A DNA stretch of 64,000 nucleotides from the NCBI GenBank assembly GCA_030695205.1, contig JAUYTN010000058.1, forward strand, positions 81,390 through 145,389, written 5' to 3'. Positions 18,004 to 26,592 of the stretch are shown piece after piece (position 1 is the stretch's first letter; every line of letters begins with the position of its first letter). The translations under genes and the position numbers were made by a program. This stretch comes from Burkholderiaceae bacterium. Lineage in GTDB: Bacteria > Pseudomonadota > Gammaproteobacteria > Burkholderiales > Burkholderiaceae_C. Under the pieces are notes generated by a model. That model was given only the letters and a program-made list of their open reading frames with translations. It did no database searches and had not been told where the DNA came from.

Positions 18004-18776
18004 CCGCCACCAACCCATCCCAGCCAACGCCTCCCCCAGTCAGGCTGTTCAACGGGCGGTTCGACCCCGTCACCCTGCCCCAGTGCGTGGACCGTGTGCT
18101 AAGCGATATGGCCAAGGGGCACCGCGGCTGGCTTGCCACGGTCAATGTAGCCATCCTCATGATGATGCGCGACAGCCCCGAGCTGCAGCGCTTTGTGGAC
18201 AAGGCCCGTTGGACAGTGGCCGACGGTCAACCGCTCATCTGGGTGTCGCGCTGGTTCAAGCGGCCATTGCCCGAGCGGGTCACGGGCGTTGACTTGGTGG
18301 AGGCCCTGTGCGAGCAAGCCGAGCGCCGGGGCCTGGGGGTGTACCTGCTGGGTGCCTCACAAGAGGTGGCCGACACCCTGGCCGAGCGGCTGCAAGCCCG
18401 CTGGCCCACCCTGCGCCTGCACCATGCCAACGGCTACTTTGCCGAGACCGACAGCCGCCAGCGTGCCGATGCCGTGGCCGCCAGCGGTGCGCACATTCTG
18501 CTGGTGGGCATGGGCGTACCGCGCCAAGAGCGATTCATAGAGAGCCAGTGGCCACACCTGGGCGTACAACTCGCCATCGGCGTGGGCGGCAGCTTCGATG
18601 TGCTGGCCGGTTTGCGCCAACGGGCACCCGCCTGGGTGCAGGCCGTGGGCATGGAATGGGCCTACCGCCTCGTGCAAGAACCCGGCCGCCTCTGGAAGCG
18701 CTACCTCAGCACCAACACCCGATTCGTCGGCCTGGTGCTGCGCGGCTGGCTGCAACCCGGCCAGCGCGACCATTGA
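18000..18776 (+). CDS. WecG/TagA/CpsF family (GT26) glycosyltransferase
   Basis: This 258-residue membrane-associated GT26 enzyme shows LATVNVAILMMM, VADGQPLIWVSRW, RVTGVDLV, VYLLGASQEV, LLVGMGVPRQERFI and the C-terminal EWAYRLVQEPGRLWKRY block. Family members add N-acetylmannosamine or its uronate to undecaprenyl-diphospho-GlcNAc. Next to the WecB epimerase, ManNAc is the obvious donor sugar. There is no WecC dehydrogenase in the window, which favours ManNAc over ManNAcA. ATGA overlap with the preceding gene. Confidence 0.87.
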   Translation: MTATNPSQPTPPPVRLFNGRFDPVTLPQCVDRVLSDMAKGHRGWLATVNVAILMMMRDSPELQRFVDKARWTVADGQPLIWVSRWFKRPLPERVTGVDLVEALCEQAERRGLGVYLLGASQEVADTLAERLQARWPTLRLHHANGYFAETDSRQRADAVAASGAHILLVGMGVPRQERFIESQWPHLGVQLAIGVGGSFDVLAGLRQRAPAWVQAVGMEWAYRLVQEPGRLWKRYLSTNTRFVGLVLRGWLQPGQRDH

Positions 18777-18815
18777 ACCCCTTGCTGACACCTACATTGA
18801 ATGGCGCTTTTTCCC

Positions 18816-19946
18816 ATGACCAACCCACGCCCCCTGCACCTCGCCGTCGTGATCGGCACCCGCCCTGAAGCTGTCAAGCTGGCCCCCCTGGTGCTGGCAG
18901 CGCAGGCCCAGCCCGAGCATTTCAAGGTGGACGTCGTCAGCACCGGCCAGCACCGCGAAATGCTGGCCAGCATGCTGGCGTGGTTCGGCCTGCGGCCCTC
19001 GGTGTCACTGGACATCATGAAGCCTAACCAGAACCTGGCCCACATCACCATGGCCAGCCTGGGCGGAATCAGCGACTGGTTGGACCACAACCGGCCCGAC
19101 TGGGTCATCGTCCAGGGCGACACCACCACCACCTTTGCAGGCGCACTGGCGGCCTTTTACCACCGCATACCCGTGGCCCATGTGGAGGCCGGCCTGCGCA
19201 CCCACAACAAACTCAGCCCCTACCCGGAAGAGCTCAACCGCGTCATGACGGGGCACATTGCTACCCTGCACTTTCCACCCACCAGCGGCGCGCGAGACAA
19301 CCTGCTGCGCGAAGGGCTCTCGGCCGACAGCATCGAGGTGACCGGCAACACTGGCATCGATGCCCTGCTCTGGACCCACAACAAACTGGAGCAAACTTCC
19401 CATACAGATCAAGCGCACGGGCCTGAAATTCTTCTGACAACCCACCGCCGTGAGAACCACGGCGACCCCATGCGCGACATTTGCCAGGCGGTGCTGACGC
19501 TGCTGGACACCCACCCCGATCTGCGGGTGCACTTCCCGGTTCACCTCAGCCCCAAGGTGCGCGAGGTGGTCATGCCCCTGCTGGGCGAGCACCCCCGAGT
19601 TCGCCTGAGCGAGCCACTGGACTACCCCGACTTTGTGGCAGCCATGGCCCGTTCCACCCTCATCCTCACCGACTCGGGCGGCGTGCAGGAAGAAGCCCCC
19701 TCGCTGGGCAAACCGGTGCTGGTGCTGCGCGACAGCACCGAACGCCCCGAAGCCATGCAGGCGGGCACCGCGCTGCTGGTGGGGGCAGACCCGGCCCGCA
19801 TCGTCCGCGAAGCCGACACGCTGCTGAGCGACCCAGCCGCCTACGCGCGCATGGCTGGCACCCAGAACCCCTATGGCGATGGCCATGCCGCGGGGCGAAT
19901 CCTCAAGCGCCTGCTGGCCCACCCCCGCACGACCACCCTGCCGTGA
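18816..19946 (+). CDS. wecB: UDP-N-acetylglucosamine 2-epimerase (non-hydrolysing)
   Basis: This 376-residue cytosolic enzyme interconverts UDP-GlcNAc and UDP-ManNAc, supplying the sugar for the GT26 enzyme just upstream. Motifs include VVIGTRPEAVKLAPLV at the N terminus, VQGDTTTTFAGALAAFY, VAHVEAGLRT, TTHRRENHG and LTDSGGVQEEAPSLGKPVLVLR. The second ATG (18816) is preferred because MTNPRPLHL leads straight into the fold. ATG 18801 is possible. The linker before TTHRREN contains a segment with weak resemblance to the dispersed repeat described elsewhere. Confidence 0.93.
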   Translation: MTNPRPLHLAVVIGTRPEAVKLAPLVLAAQAQPEHFKVDVVSTGQHREMLASMLAWFGLRPSVSLDIMKPNQNLAHITMASLGGISDWLDHNRPDWVIVQGDTTTTFAGALAAFYHRIPVAHVEAGLRTHNKLSPYPEELNRVMTGHIATLHFPPTSGARDNLLREGLSADSIEVTGNTGIDALLWTHNKLEQTSHTDQAHGPEILLTTHRRENHGDPMRDICQAVLTLLDTHPDLRVHFPVHLSPKVREVVMPLLGEHPRVRLSEPLDYPDFVAAMARSTLILTDSGGVQEEAPSLGKPVLVLRDSTERPEAMQAGTALLVGADPARIVREADTLLSDPAAYARMAGTQNPYGDGHAAGRILKRLLAHPRTTTLP

Positions 19947-20005
19947 GTCGCCCTGCGGTGACCTGCTTTGCCCCAAATCACCCAGCCCTGACCCGTCCCT
20001 GACCG

Positions 20006-21355
20006 ATGTCCAACGTCTTCAACTTCACCTTTGTGCCATGGTTTCGCTCCGTGGCGCCCTACATCCACAAATTCCGCAACCAGACCTTTGTGGTGGGGGT
20101 GGCGGGCGAGGCCATTGCGGCAGGCAAACTGCCCCACCTCGCCCAAGACCTCGCGATGATCCAGAGCATGGGGGTCAAGGTGGTGCTGGTGCACGGGTTC
20201 AGGCCACAGGTGAACGAGCAACTGGCAGCCAAAGGGCACCAGGCCCGCTATGCCCAAGGCATGCGCATCACCGACTCCGTGGCCCTGGACTGCGCACAGG
20301 AAGCCGCTGGGCAGTTGCGCTACGAAATCGAAGCCGCTTTCAGCCAGGGCCTGCCCAACACACCCATGGCAGGCAGCACCGTGCGGGTGCTGTCGGGCAA
20401 CTTCATCACCGCCCGCCCAGTGGGCATCGTCGATGGGGTGGACTTCCAACACAGCGGCCTGGTGCGCAAGGTGGATGTGGGCGGCATCAGCCGCACCCTG
20501 GACATGGGCGCGATGGTGCTCATTTCCCCCTTTGGTTTTTCGCCCACCGGCGAGGCCTTCAACCTCAGCATGGAAGAAGTGGCCACCAGCGTGGCCATCG
20601 CACTGCAGGCCGACAAGCTGATTTTTGTGACCGAAGTCCCCGGCATCGCGCTCAACCCCAGCGAGCCCATCGGTGAGGACAACCCCATCGACACCGAGTT
20701 GCCCCTGGCCACCGCCGAAGCGCTGTTGGCGCAGCTGCCGCAGGCGCAAGCGCCTACCGACACCGCGTTTTATTTGCAGCACTGCGTCAAGGCCTGCAAA
20801 GCGGGGGTGGAGCGCAGCCACATCATTCCGTTTTCGGTCGACGGAGCCTTGCTGCTGGAGGTGTATGTCCACGACGGCATTGGCACCATGGTGGTCGATG
20901 AGAAGCTGGAAAGCCTGCGCGAGGCCAACCCTGACGATGTGGGCGGCATCTTGCAGCTGATTGAACCATTCGAGCAGGACGGAACGCTGGTCAAGCGCAG
21001 CCGAACCGAAATCGAGCGCGATGTGGCCAACTACACCATTGTCGAACACGACGGCGTGATCTTTGCCTGCGCCGCGCTCTATCCCTACCCCGAAGCCAAA
21101 ACCGCCGAAATGGCCGCTCTCACCGTGTCGCCACAAAGTCAGGGTCAGGGCGACGGAGAGAAGGTGCTCAAACGCATCGAACAGCGTGCCCGCCTGATGG
21201 GGCTGCAAAGCATTTTTGTGCTGACCACCCGCACCATGCACTGGTTCATCAAGCGGGGATTTGTGCAGGTAGACCCCGACTGGCTGCCCGAAGCACGCAA
21301 ACGCAAGTACAACTGGAACCGAAAAAGTGTGGTCATGGTCAAGCGCCTAGGGTGA
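20006..21355 (+). CDS. argA: N-acetylglutamate synthase ArgA
   Basis: This 449-residue enzyme transfers acetyl from acetyl-CoA to glutamate, the first step of arginine synthesis. The N-terminal amino-acid-kinase-like domain (about residues 1-290) shows VVLVHGFRPQVNEQL and binds regulatory arginine in the family. The C-terminal GNAT domain contains EHDGVIFACAAL, LTVSPQSQGQGDGEKVL and FIKRGFVQVD. The length matches the classical two-domain form. It sits 59 bp after the exopolysaccharide locus and is probably a separate unit. Confidence 0.93.
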   Translation: MSNVFNFTFVPWFRSVAPYIHKFRNQTFVVGVAGEAIAAGKLPHLAQDLAMIQSMGVKVVLVHGFRPQVNEQLAAKGHQARYAQGMRITDSVALDCAQEAAGQLRYEIEAAFSQGLPNTPMAGSTVRVLSGNFITARPVGIVDGVDFQHSGLVRKVDVGGISRTLDMGAMVLISPFGFSPTGEAFNLSMEEVATSVAIALQADKLIFVTEVPGIALNPSEPIGEDNPIDTELPLATAEALLAQLPQAQAPTDTAFYLQHCVKACKAGVERSHIIPFSVDGALLLEVYVHDGIGTMVVDEKLESLREANPDDVGGILQLIEPFEQDGTLVKRSRTEIERDVANYTIVEHDGVIFACAALYPYPEAKTAEMAALTVSPQSQGQGDGEKVLKRIEQRARLMGLQSIFVLTTRTMHWFIKRGFVQVDPDWLPEARKRKYNWNRKSVVMVKRLG

Positions 21356-21457
21356 ACACCAGCGTAGGTTGACCCGTGTCAAACCACAGCACTCACCAGC
21401 TGCCGATACTGTCTGACCACCCCTTTTCACCCACCAACCTCGGGAGCCCGAACACCC

Positions 21458-22741
21458 ATGCACATTGCCGAAACCAACGCCAGCCCCTCACCAGCCACCA
21501 CGGCCGATACCGCAGCGGCTGCACCAGGCTCCTCTGCCTCACGCGCTGCCCCCAGGGCTGCCAAGGCACGAGCCAAGGCACCGGTCAAAACCACCACCTC
21601 GGTCAAGCCCAAAGCACCGTCGCAGGCCGCCGCTGCAGCGCCCCGTCCCACCCAGGCGGGCGACACACTGGGCACGGTACAGCCCGCACGCCTGCGCAAA
21701 GCCACGGTGGAGCGTGCGGTGGACAAAGCCCAAACTGCCAAGCTCGCGGCGGTGGCAGACATCGTGTCGCGCCGAGGTCAAAAGCCCGAAAAAACCGCGG
21801 CTTCCCTCAAAGCCATCCTGGACGGTGCCGCACCCGACGACGCCAAAGCCATCCGCAACCTGCTGCGCCAGACCACAGCCTCCGAGCGCAAGCAGTCCAA
21901 AGTGGCAGCCAAGCCCGACGAAGAGCTCAACACCAACTGGCGCAGCGGCGAATACCCCTACAAGAACCTGCTGTCACGCAAGACCTACGAGCAGCAGAAG
22001 TACCTGCTTCAGGTTGAACTGCTCAAACTGCAGGCCTGGGCCAAAGAAACAGGCCAACGCATCGTCATCCTCTTCGAGGGGCGCGATGCCGCCGGCAAGG
22101 GTGGCACCATCAAACGGATGATGGAGCACCTCAACCCCCGAGGCTCCCGCGTGGTGGCGCTGGAAAAGCCCAGCGAAGTCGAACGCGGCCAGTGGTACTT
22201 TCAGCGCTATGTGCAGCATTTGCCCACTGCGGGAGAAATTGTGTTGTTTGACCGCAGCTGGTACAACCGCGCCGGTGTGGAGCGGGTGATGGGCTTTTGC
22301 TCGGATGACGAGTACCAGGAGTTCATGCGCCAGGCCCCGCAATTCGAGCGCCAACTGGTGCGCAGCGGTGTGCACCTCATCAAATTCTGGTTCTCGGTCA
22401 GCCGCAAAGAGCAGCGTCGCCGTTTCAAGGAGCGCGAGGTCCACCCACTCAAGCAGTGGAAGCTCAGCCCCATTGACCTGGCCAGCCTGGACAAGTGGGA
22501 GGACTACACCAAGGCCAAAGAGGCGATGTTCTTTGAAACCGATACCGCTGATGCGCCGTGGACAGTCATCAAAAGCGACTGCAAAAAACGCGCCCGCCTG
22601 AATGCCATGCGCTACGTGCTGCAGAAACTCCCCTACACCAACAAGAACTCCGACAACATCGGCACGCTCGATACCTTGCTGGTGGGTCGAGCCCATGTGG
22701 TGTACGAACGGGGCGAACACCCCGGCAGTGCTATTTTATAA
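21458..22741 (+). CDS. ppk2: Polyphosphate kinase 2 with basic Ala/Lys-rich extension
   Basis: This 427-residue kinase uses polyphosphate to phosphorylate nucleotides. The catalytic domain (about residue 160 onward) shows VILFEGRDAAGKGGTIKR, FDRSWYNRAGVERVMGF and KFWFSVSRKEQRRRF, typical of PPK2. About 140 residues precede it, the first 80 or so rich in Ala, Lys, Pro and Ser with repeated KA/PK units resembling histone-H1-like tails. This extension is not part of the canonical enzyme. The start at ATG 21458 gives the full tail. A shorter start inside it cannot be excluded. Confidence 0.88.
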   Translation: MHIAETNASPSPATTADTAAAAPGSSASRAAPRAAKARAKAPVKTTTSVKPKAPSQAAAAAPRPTQAGDTLGTVQPARLRKATVERAVDKAQTAKLAAVADIVSRRGQKPEKTAASLKAILDGAAPDDAKAIRNLLRQTTASERKQSKVAAKPDEELNTNWRSGEYPYKNLLSRKTYEQQKYLLQVELLKLQAWAKETGQRIVILFEGRDAAGKGGTIKRMMEHLNPRGSRVVALEKPSEVERGQWYFQRYVQHLPTAGEIVLFDRSWYNRAGVERVMGFCSDDEYQEFMRQAPQFERQLVRSGVHLIKFWFSVSRKEQRRRFKEREVHPLKQWKLSPIDLASLDKWEDYTKAKEAMFFETDTADAPWTVIKSDCKKRARLNAMRYVLQKLPYTNKNSDNIGTLDTLLVGRAHVVYERGEHPGSAIL

Positions 22742-22792
22742 AAAAAATAGCCGTTCAACGCAGACCAGTAAACAATAGTTTGCTATTTTTTT
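22730..22792. terminator. Bidirectional terminator-like inverted repeats between ppk2 and dsbB
   Basis: The AT-rich gap between convergent ppk2 and dsbB contains three related arms: GCTATTTT at 22730-22737, AAAATAGC at 22744-22751 and GCTATTTT at 22782-22789. The outer arms compete for the middle one. One hairpin has a 6-nt loop and includes the ppk2 stop codon. The other has an 11-bp stem (22741-22751 with 22782-22792) and a 30-nt loop. U-runs follow on either strand. A terminator role fits the convergent layout but is inferred. Confidence 0.5.
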
Positions 22793-22824
22793 CTTAGCCA
22801 AGTATCTCTGACGGAGGGTTGGTG

Positions 22825-23346
22825 TCAGCGCCGACGCCGGGCGGCTTCCACCGCCAGCACCAGACCCACCACCCCCACCAGGCCAAAGTTCAGGAACGAC
22901 CAGTTGGCGATGGTCAGGCCCAGAAACGTCCAATCGATGGCGGCGCAGTCGCCGCTGCCCTTGAAAATCATGGGCACCGCCCGTTGAAGCGGGAAGGTTT
23001 CGATCATTCCGTAAAAATCCCGGCCACAACTGGCCTCTTCGGGCGGGTACCACTGCAACCAGCTCTGGCGCGCGGCCACAAACGCACCGAACCCCGCCAG
23101 CACACCCATCAACCCGCCCAGGCCGACCCTGGCCCAGCGGCCAGTGCCCAGCCACGCACCCAGGGCTGCCACCAGCGCCACCAGTACCAGGGTGTAGCGC
23201 TGGACGATGCACATGGGGCACGGCTCCAGGCCCACCCCATGCTGCAGGTACAGGCCAAACCCCAACAAACCCACACACCACACCGCCACCGCTACCCACA
23301 CCAGGCGGGGATAGCCCCGCACCACCGTTGTCACCGCACGCCACAT
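22825..23346 (-). CDS. dsbB: Disulfide bond formation protein B
   Basis: This 173-residue inner-membrane protein with four helices reoxidises DsbA and passes electrons to quinone. The first periplasmic loop carries the CPMC pair just after the first helix (GLEPCPMCIVQRY). The second loop carries the cysteines in EEASCGRDF and GSGDCAAI. The ATG at 23346 (MWRAVTT) places the first helix correctly. The open frame upstream is an arginine-rich shadow. This chromosomal copy is distinct from the shorter DsbB in the metal operon. Confidence 0.9.
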   Translation of the reverse strand: MWRAVTTVVRGYPRLVWVAVAVWCVGLLGFGLYLQHGVGLEPCPMCIVQRYTLVLVALVAALGAWLGTGRWARVGLGGLMGVLAGFGAFVAARQSWLQWYPPEEASCGRDFYGMIETFPLQRAVPMIFKGSGDCAAIDWTFLGLTIANWSFLNFGLVGVVGLVLAVEAARRRR

Positions 23347-23400
23347 ACTGAACCACTCGCTTTCGACCTTGTGAACCCAACCACTGACCCACCCCGACAC

Positions 23401-23442
23401 CGTGCCGGAGCGATACCGGGCATTGTGTCTTACCCCGGCACG
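23401..23442. promoter_or_regulatory. Inverted repeat in the dsbB-fpr divergent gap
   Basis: CGTGCCGG at 23401-23408 is perfectly complementary to CCGGCACG at 23435-23442, with a 26-nt spacer. It lies in the 212-bp intergenic region between the divergently transcribed dsbB and fpr. It could be an operator or a hairpin in a leader transcript. I see no family-specific match, and the rest of the gap has only weak promoter-like AT-rich stretches near 23,500. Confidence 0.3.
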
Positions 23443-23558
23443 GACACTGACACGCCTGACAACCGCAAGGTTCAACTTATGTCAAGGCATACCGGACGGA
23501 TCACAAATTACACTCAAAGCCTTTTTCAAACCCACACGCCACCGCCAAGGTCCGATTT

Positions 23559-24332
23559 ATGAGTGCATTTCTGGAAGAAACCGTGCTGAGCGTCCACCAC
23601 TGGACCGACCGGCTGTTCAGCTTCACCACCACACGCGACACCGCCTTGCGCTTTTCCAACGGGCACTTCACCATGATCGGCCTGCGAGTAGACGGCAAGC
23701 CTTTGCTGCGCGCCTACAGCATCGTCAGCGCCAACTACGAGGAGCACCTGGAGTTTCTGAGCATCAAGGTCCAGGACGGGCCGCTGACCTCGCGGCTGCA
23801 GCACATCCAGGTGGGCGACAAGATCATTGTGGGCAAAAAGCCCACCGGCACCTTGCTGATCGACTATCTGCTGCCCGGCAAACACCTGTACCTCATCGGC
23901 ACCGGAACCGGGCTGGCGCCTTTCATGTGCCTGATCCGTGACCCGGCCACCTACGAAAAGTACGAAAAAGTCATCCTGTTCCACGGTGTGCGCGAGGTCA
24001 GCGAGCTGGCCTATGCCGAATACATCACCATGGACCTGCCCAACCACGAATACCTGGGCGACATGGTCAAAGAGCAGCTGCTGTACTACCCCAGCGTCAC
24101 CCGCGAGCCCTTTAAAAACCGGGGACGAGCCACCGACCTCATGGCCAGCGGCAAGCTGGAGAGCGACCTGGGCCTACCTCGGCTGGACCCCGCGCGCGAC
24201 CGGATCATGATTTGCGGCAGCCCCGCCCTGAACAAGGACATGCGCGAACTGCTCAACGGTCGCGGCTTCGTCGAGGGCACCACCACCACCCCGGGTGATT
24301 ACGTGGTCGAACGGGCTTTCGTCGAGCAGTGA
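23559..24332 (+). CDS. fpr: Ferredoxin--NADP(+) reductase Fpr
   Basis: This 257-residue cytosolic flavoprotein moves electrons between NADPH and ferredoxin or flavodoxin and supports oxidative-stress defence. The FAD-binding segment LLRAYSIVSANYEEHLEF, the IGTGTGLAPFMCLIRD nucleotide loop and the C-terminal GDYVVERAFVEQ are typical of the bacterial subclass. The ATG at 23559 matches homologues. It is followed 47 bp later by yggX, consistent with an iron/oxidative-stress unit. Confidence 0.92.
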   Translation: MSAFLEETVLSVHHWTDRLFSFTTTRDTALRFSNGHFTMIGLRVDGKPLLRAYSIVSANYEEHLEFLSIKVQDGPLTSRLQHIQVGDKIIVGKKPTGTLLIDYLLPGKHLYLIGTGTGLAPFMCLIRDPATYEKYEKVILFHGVREVSELAYAEYITMDLPNHEYLGDMVKEQLLYYPSVTREPFKNRGRATDLMASGKLESDLGLPRLDPARDRIMICGSPALNKDMRELLNGRGFVEGTTTTPGDYVVERAFVEQ

Positions 24333-24379
24333 CGCTACCATCCGCCGCCTGACCCACACCACCTTCAAGGACTCACGAC

Positions 24380-24652
24380 ATGGCACGCATGGTTCAATGC
24401 ATCAAACTCGGCAAAGAAGCCGAAGGGCTGGACTTCCCCCCCTACCCCGGCGATTTGGGCAAGCGCCTGTGGCAGCAGGTCAGCAAACAGGCCTGGGCCG
24501 ACTGGCTCAAGCACCAAACCATGCTGGTCAATGAAAACCGCCTCAACCTGGCCGATGCCCGCGCGCGCCAGTACCTCGCCCGCCAGATGGAAAACCATTT
24601 TTTTGGCGCCGGTGCCGATGGGGTGCAAGGCTACGTACCCCCCACCGCCTGA
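24380..24652 (+). CDS. yggX: Probable Fe(2+)-trafficking protein YggX
   Basis: This 90-residue protein protects iron-sulfur proteins from oxidative damage. [20 protein letters not shown] with the single conserved cysteine at residue 7, the [20 protein letters not shown] core and the GYVPP ending are diagnostic. It lies directly after fpr on the same strand, consistent with a shared oxidative-stress and iron function. Confidence 0.95.
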   Translation: MARMVQCIKLGKEAEGLDFPPYPGDLGKRLWQQVSKQAWADWLKHQTMLVNENRLNLADARARQYLARQMENHFFGAGADGVQGYVPPTA

Positions 24653-24664
24653 GTTCAGGCGGTG

Positions 24665-26590
24665 ATGGCACCCCCACCCACCCTGCTGGTGCTGGCGGGT
24701 GCCAACCCACAGCCACTGGTGGCCCACCTGCTCGACTGGGCCCACCGCAGCACCCCACCCCTCGCCGCTGAGCCTGGCTCGCCATCGCTGGCAGACGTGC
24801 ACCCGGCACGCCACGCAGCCACGCAGCCAACCCACCATGTGGTCATTGCGGTGCCAGTTGATTGGGCGCCGTCCACGTGGCAAGCGCTGGCGACTGTCGG
24901 CTGTGTGGCGCCAGCGACGCAGTCTGCTCATCCTGCGCCTGCCCCCGAACCTTCCCCGGCACCCGCCACCGCCGCGTTGGCCTCCACGGCTGTGGCCGGG
25001 CGGGGCTTGCCACCACACGGCCTGCACCGCAGCACCCACGGCACCTGGTCCATCACTTGGGCAATTGGAGAGCCGCAGCAGATGCTGCCGCTGGTGGCCT
25101 GCCACGCCAGCGAAGTGTGGCTTTCCCCCGAATACCCCGCCATGGGTGAGCGGCTGGCCAAGCCCATTGCCCGCCTGTGCCTGGCCACAGCGCCATGGGT
25201 CACTTCGCCCGACGCCGACACACTGTCACCCGATGTGTGGCAGGCCTGGCGCCAGGCGGGGTTTGAACGCGACGCACCGGGCACAGCCCCGCCGCCTGGT
25301 GGGTGCATGGCCGACTACCTGCCGCGCTGGCCCCTGCCCCGCCCCACAGGCGTGGTGGTCGGCGCAGACGCACACGCCGTGGTCATTGGCGCGGGTCTGG
25401 CCGGTGCCGCGCTGTGCGCCAGCCTGACCCGCCGCGGGTGGCGGGTGGACCTGCTGGACCAGCACGCCGGCCCTGCCGAAGGTGCCTCTGCACTGCCGGT
25501 GGGCATGCTCAGCGAACACGTCACCGCCCAGGACACCATGCTCTCCGAGCTGTCGCGCATGGGTTTGCCCTGGCACTGGGAGCAACTGCAGGCGCTGGTA
25601 CCGGTGGGTGCTGGCTGGCAACCCACCCAAGTGGCCAACCTCCAGCACGGCCACGCACTCCCCGCTGCCCTGGTGCGCCCCGCCGCCCTGGTTCAGGCCT
25701 GGCTGGCCCAGGCGCAAGCCACGGGTCTGCTGCGCACCCACTGGAGGGCCAGGGTCGATCGGTTGCAACCTGCCGAGCCAGTTGACGCATCCGGCGGCCG
25801 CGCCATCGGCCCAACCAGCGCTGGCCCATCGGCGGAGTCACCCGCACCGTGGCAGGTGCTGGACAGCGACGGCAACGTGCTGGCCCAGGCCCCCCATGTG
25901 GTGGTGGCCAGCGCCTACGGCAGTACCGCCCTGCTGGGACCACTGATGGCCTCCAGGGACGCCCCATCCATCCAGAGTGGCCCACCTAGGGCCCTGCCGC
26001 TGCGTCCCGTCAAAGGGCAAATGAGCTACGGCCAACTCAGCGGGGAGCCGCTGGCCCCACACCCCCTGCGCAGCCATGGGGTGTATGTGCCCTGTTATGA
26101 AGACCTGCAGCACCCCGGCCCCAAGCGGCTGTGGGCCATGGGCTCCACCTACACCCGCGGGGTGAACGACGACCAGGTGAACACCCCAGACCACGACCGC
26201 AACGCCACCAGCCTGGGCGCCATGCTGCCCCAGGCACAGGCGCTCATGCAGCAGCAGCAGGCGCAAGGGCAGCTCAAAGGGTGGGCTCAGGTGCGCTGCG
26301 CCTCCCAAGACCGCTTGCCCCTGGCCGGTGCCGTGCCCAGCCCCGCCCCCCTGCACCCCAATGCGCAGCTGCACACCCTGGCGCGCTGGCCAGGATTGTG
26401 GACACTGACCGCCTTGGGTTCGCGCGGACTCACGCTCTCTGGACTGGGTGCGGAATTGGTGGTGGCACGCATGCTGGGAGAGCCCTGGCCGCTGACCCGC
26501 CAGCAGGCGGACGCGCTGGACCCCGCCCGTTTTGCCCTCAAGGCCTCAAGAACAGCCCGGGCACAAAAAACAAGCGCACCGAAGGGGTGA
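24665..26590 (+). CDS. mnmC: MnmC-like FAD-dependent tRNA-modification oxidoreductase, degenerate N-domain
   Basis: This 641-residue protein has a C-terminal DAAO-type FAD domain (from about residue 238, HAVVIGAGLAGAALCASL; later RPVKGQMSYGQL and GSRGLTLSGLGAELV) matching MnmC, which makes 5-methylaminomethyl-2-thiouridine at the tRNA wobble position. The first 230 residues align only loosely with the MnmC methyltransferase half: the segment DVWQAWRQAGFERDAPG recalls its end, but no SAM-binding glycine motif is visible. The methyltransferase step may be lost or done by another protein. GTG 24662 directly precedes the chosen ATG. Confidence 0.7.
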   Translation: MAPPPTLLVLAGANPQPLVAHLLDWAHRSTPPLAAEPGSPSLADVHPARHAATQPTHHVVIAVPVDWAPSTWQALATVGCVAPATQSAHPAPAPEPSPAPATAALASTAVAGRGLPPHGLHRSTHGTWSITWAIGEPQQMLPLVACHASEVWLSPEYPAMGERLAKPIARLCLATAPWVTSPDADTLSPDVWQAWRQAGFERDAPGTAPPPGGCMADYLPRWPLPRPTGVVVGADAHAVVIGAGLAGAALCASLTRRGWRVDLLDQHAGPAEGASALPVGMLSEHVTAQDTMLSELSRMGLPWHWEQLQALVPVGAGWQPTQVANLQHGHALPAALVRPAALVQAWLAQAQATGLLRTHWRARVDRLQPAEPVDASGGRAIGPTSAGPSAESPAPWQVLDSDGNVLAQAPHVVVASAYGSTALLGPLMASRDAPSIQSGPPRALPLRPVKGQMSYGQLSGEPLAPHPLRSHGVYVPCYEDLQHPGPKRLWAMGSTYTRGVNDDQVNTPDHDRNATSLGAMLPQAQALMQQQQAQGQLKGWAQVRCASQDRLPLAGAVPSPAPLHPNAQLHTLARWPGLWTLTALGSRGLTLSGLGAELVVARMLGEPWPLTRQQADALDPARFALKASRTARAQKTSAPKG

Positions 26591-26592
26591 CC

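Noticed and set aside
19384..19440. A segment of wecB that resembles the dispersed repeat (GATCAAGCGCACGGGCC).
   Set aside because: The similarity is limited to one block around CAAGCGC and cannot be separated from normal coding sequence.
3783..19946. Exosortase or PEP-CTERM linkage of the EpsE/F/G locus.
   Set aside because: No exosortase (EpsH) gene and no PEP-CTERM protein was seen within the cluster.
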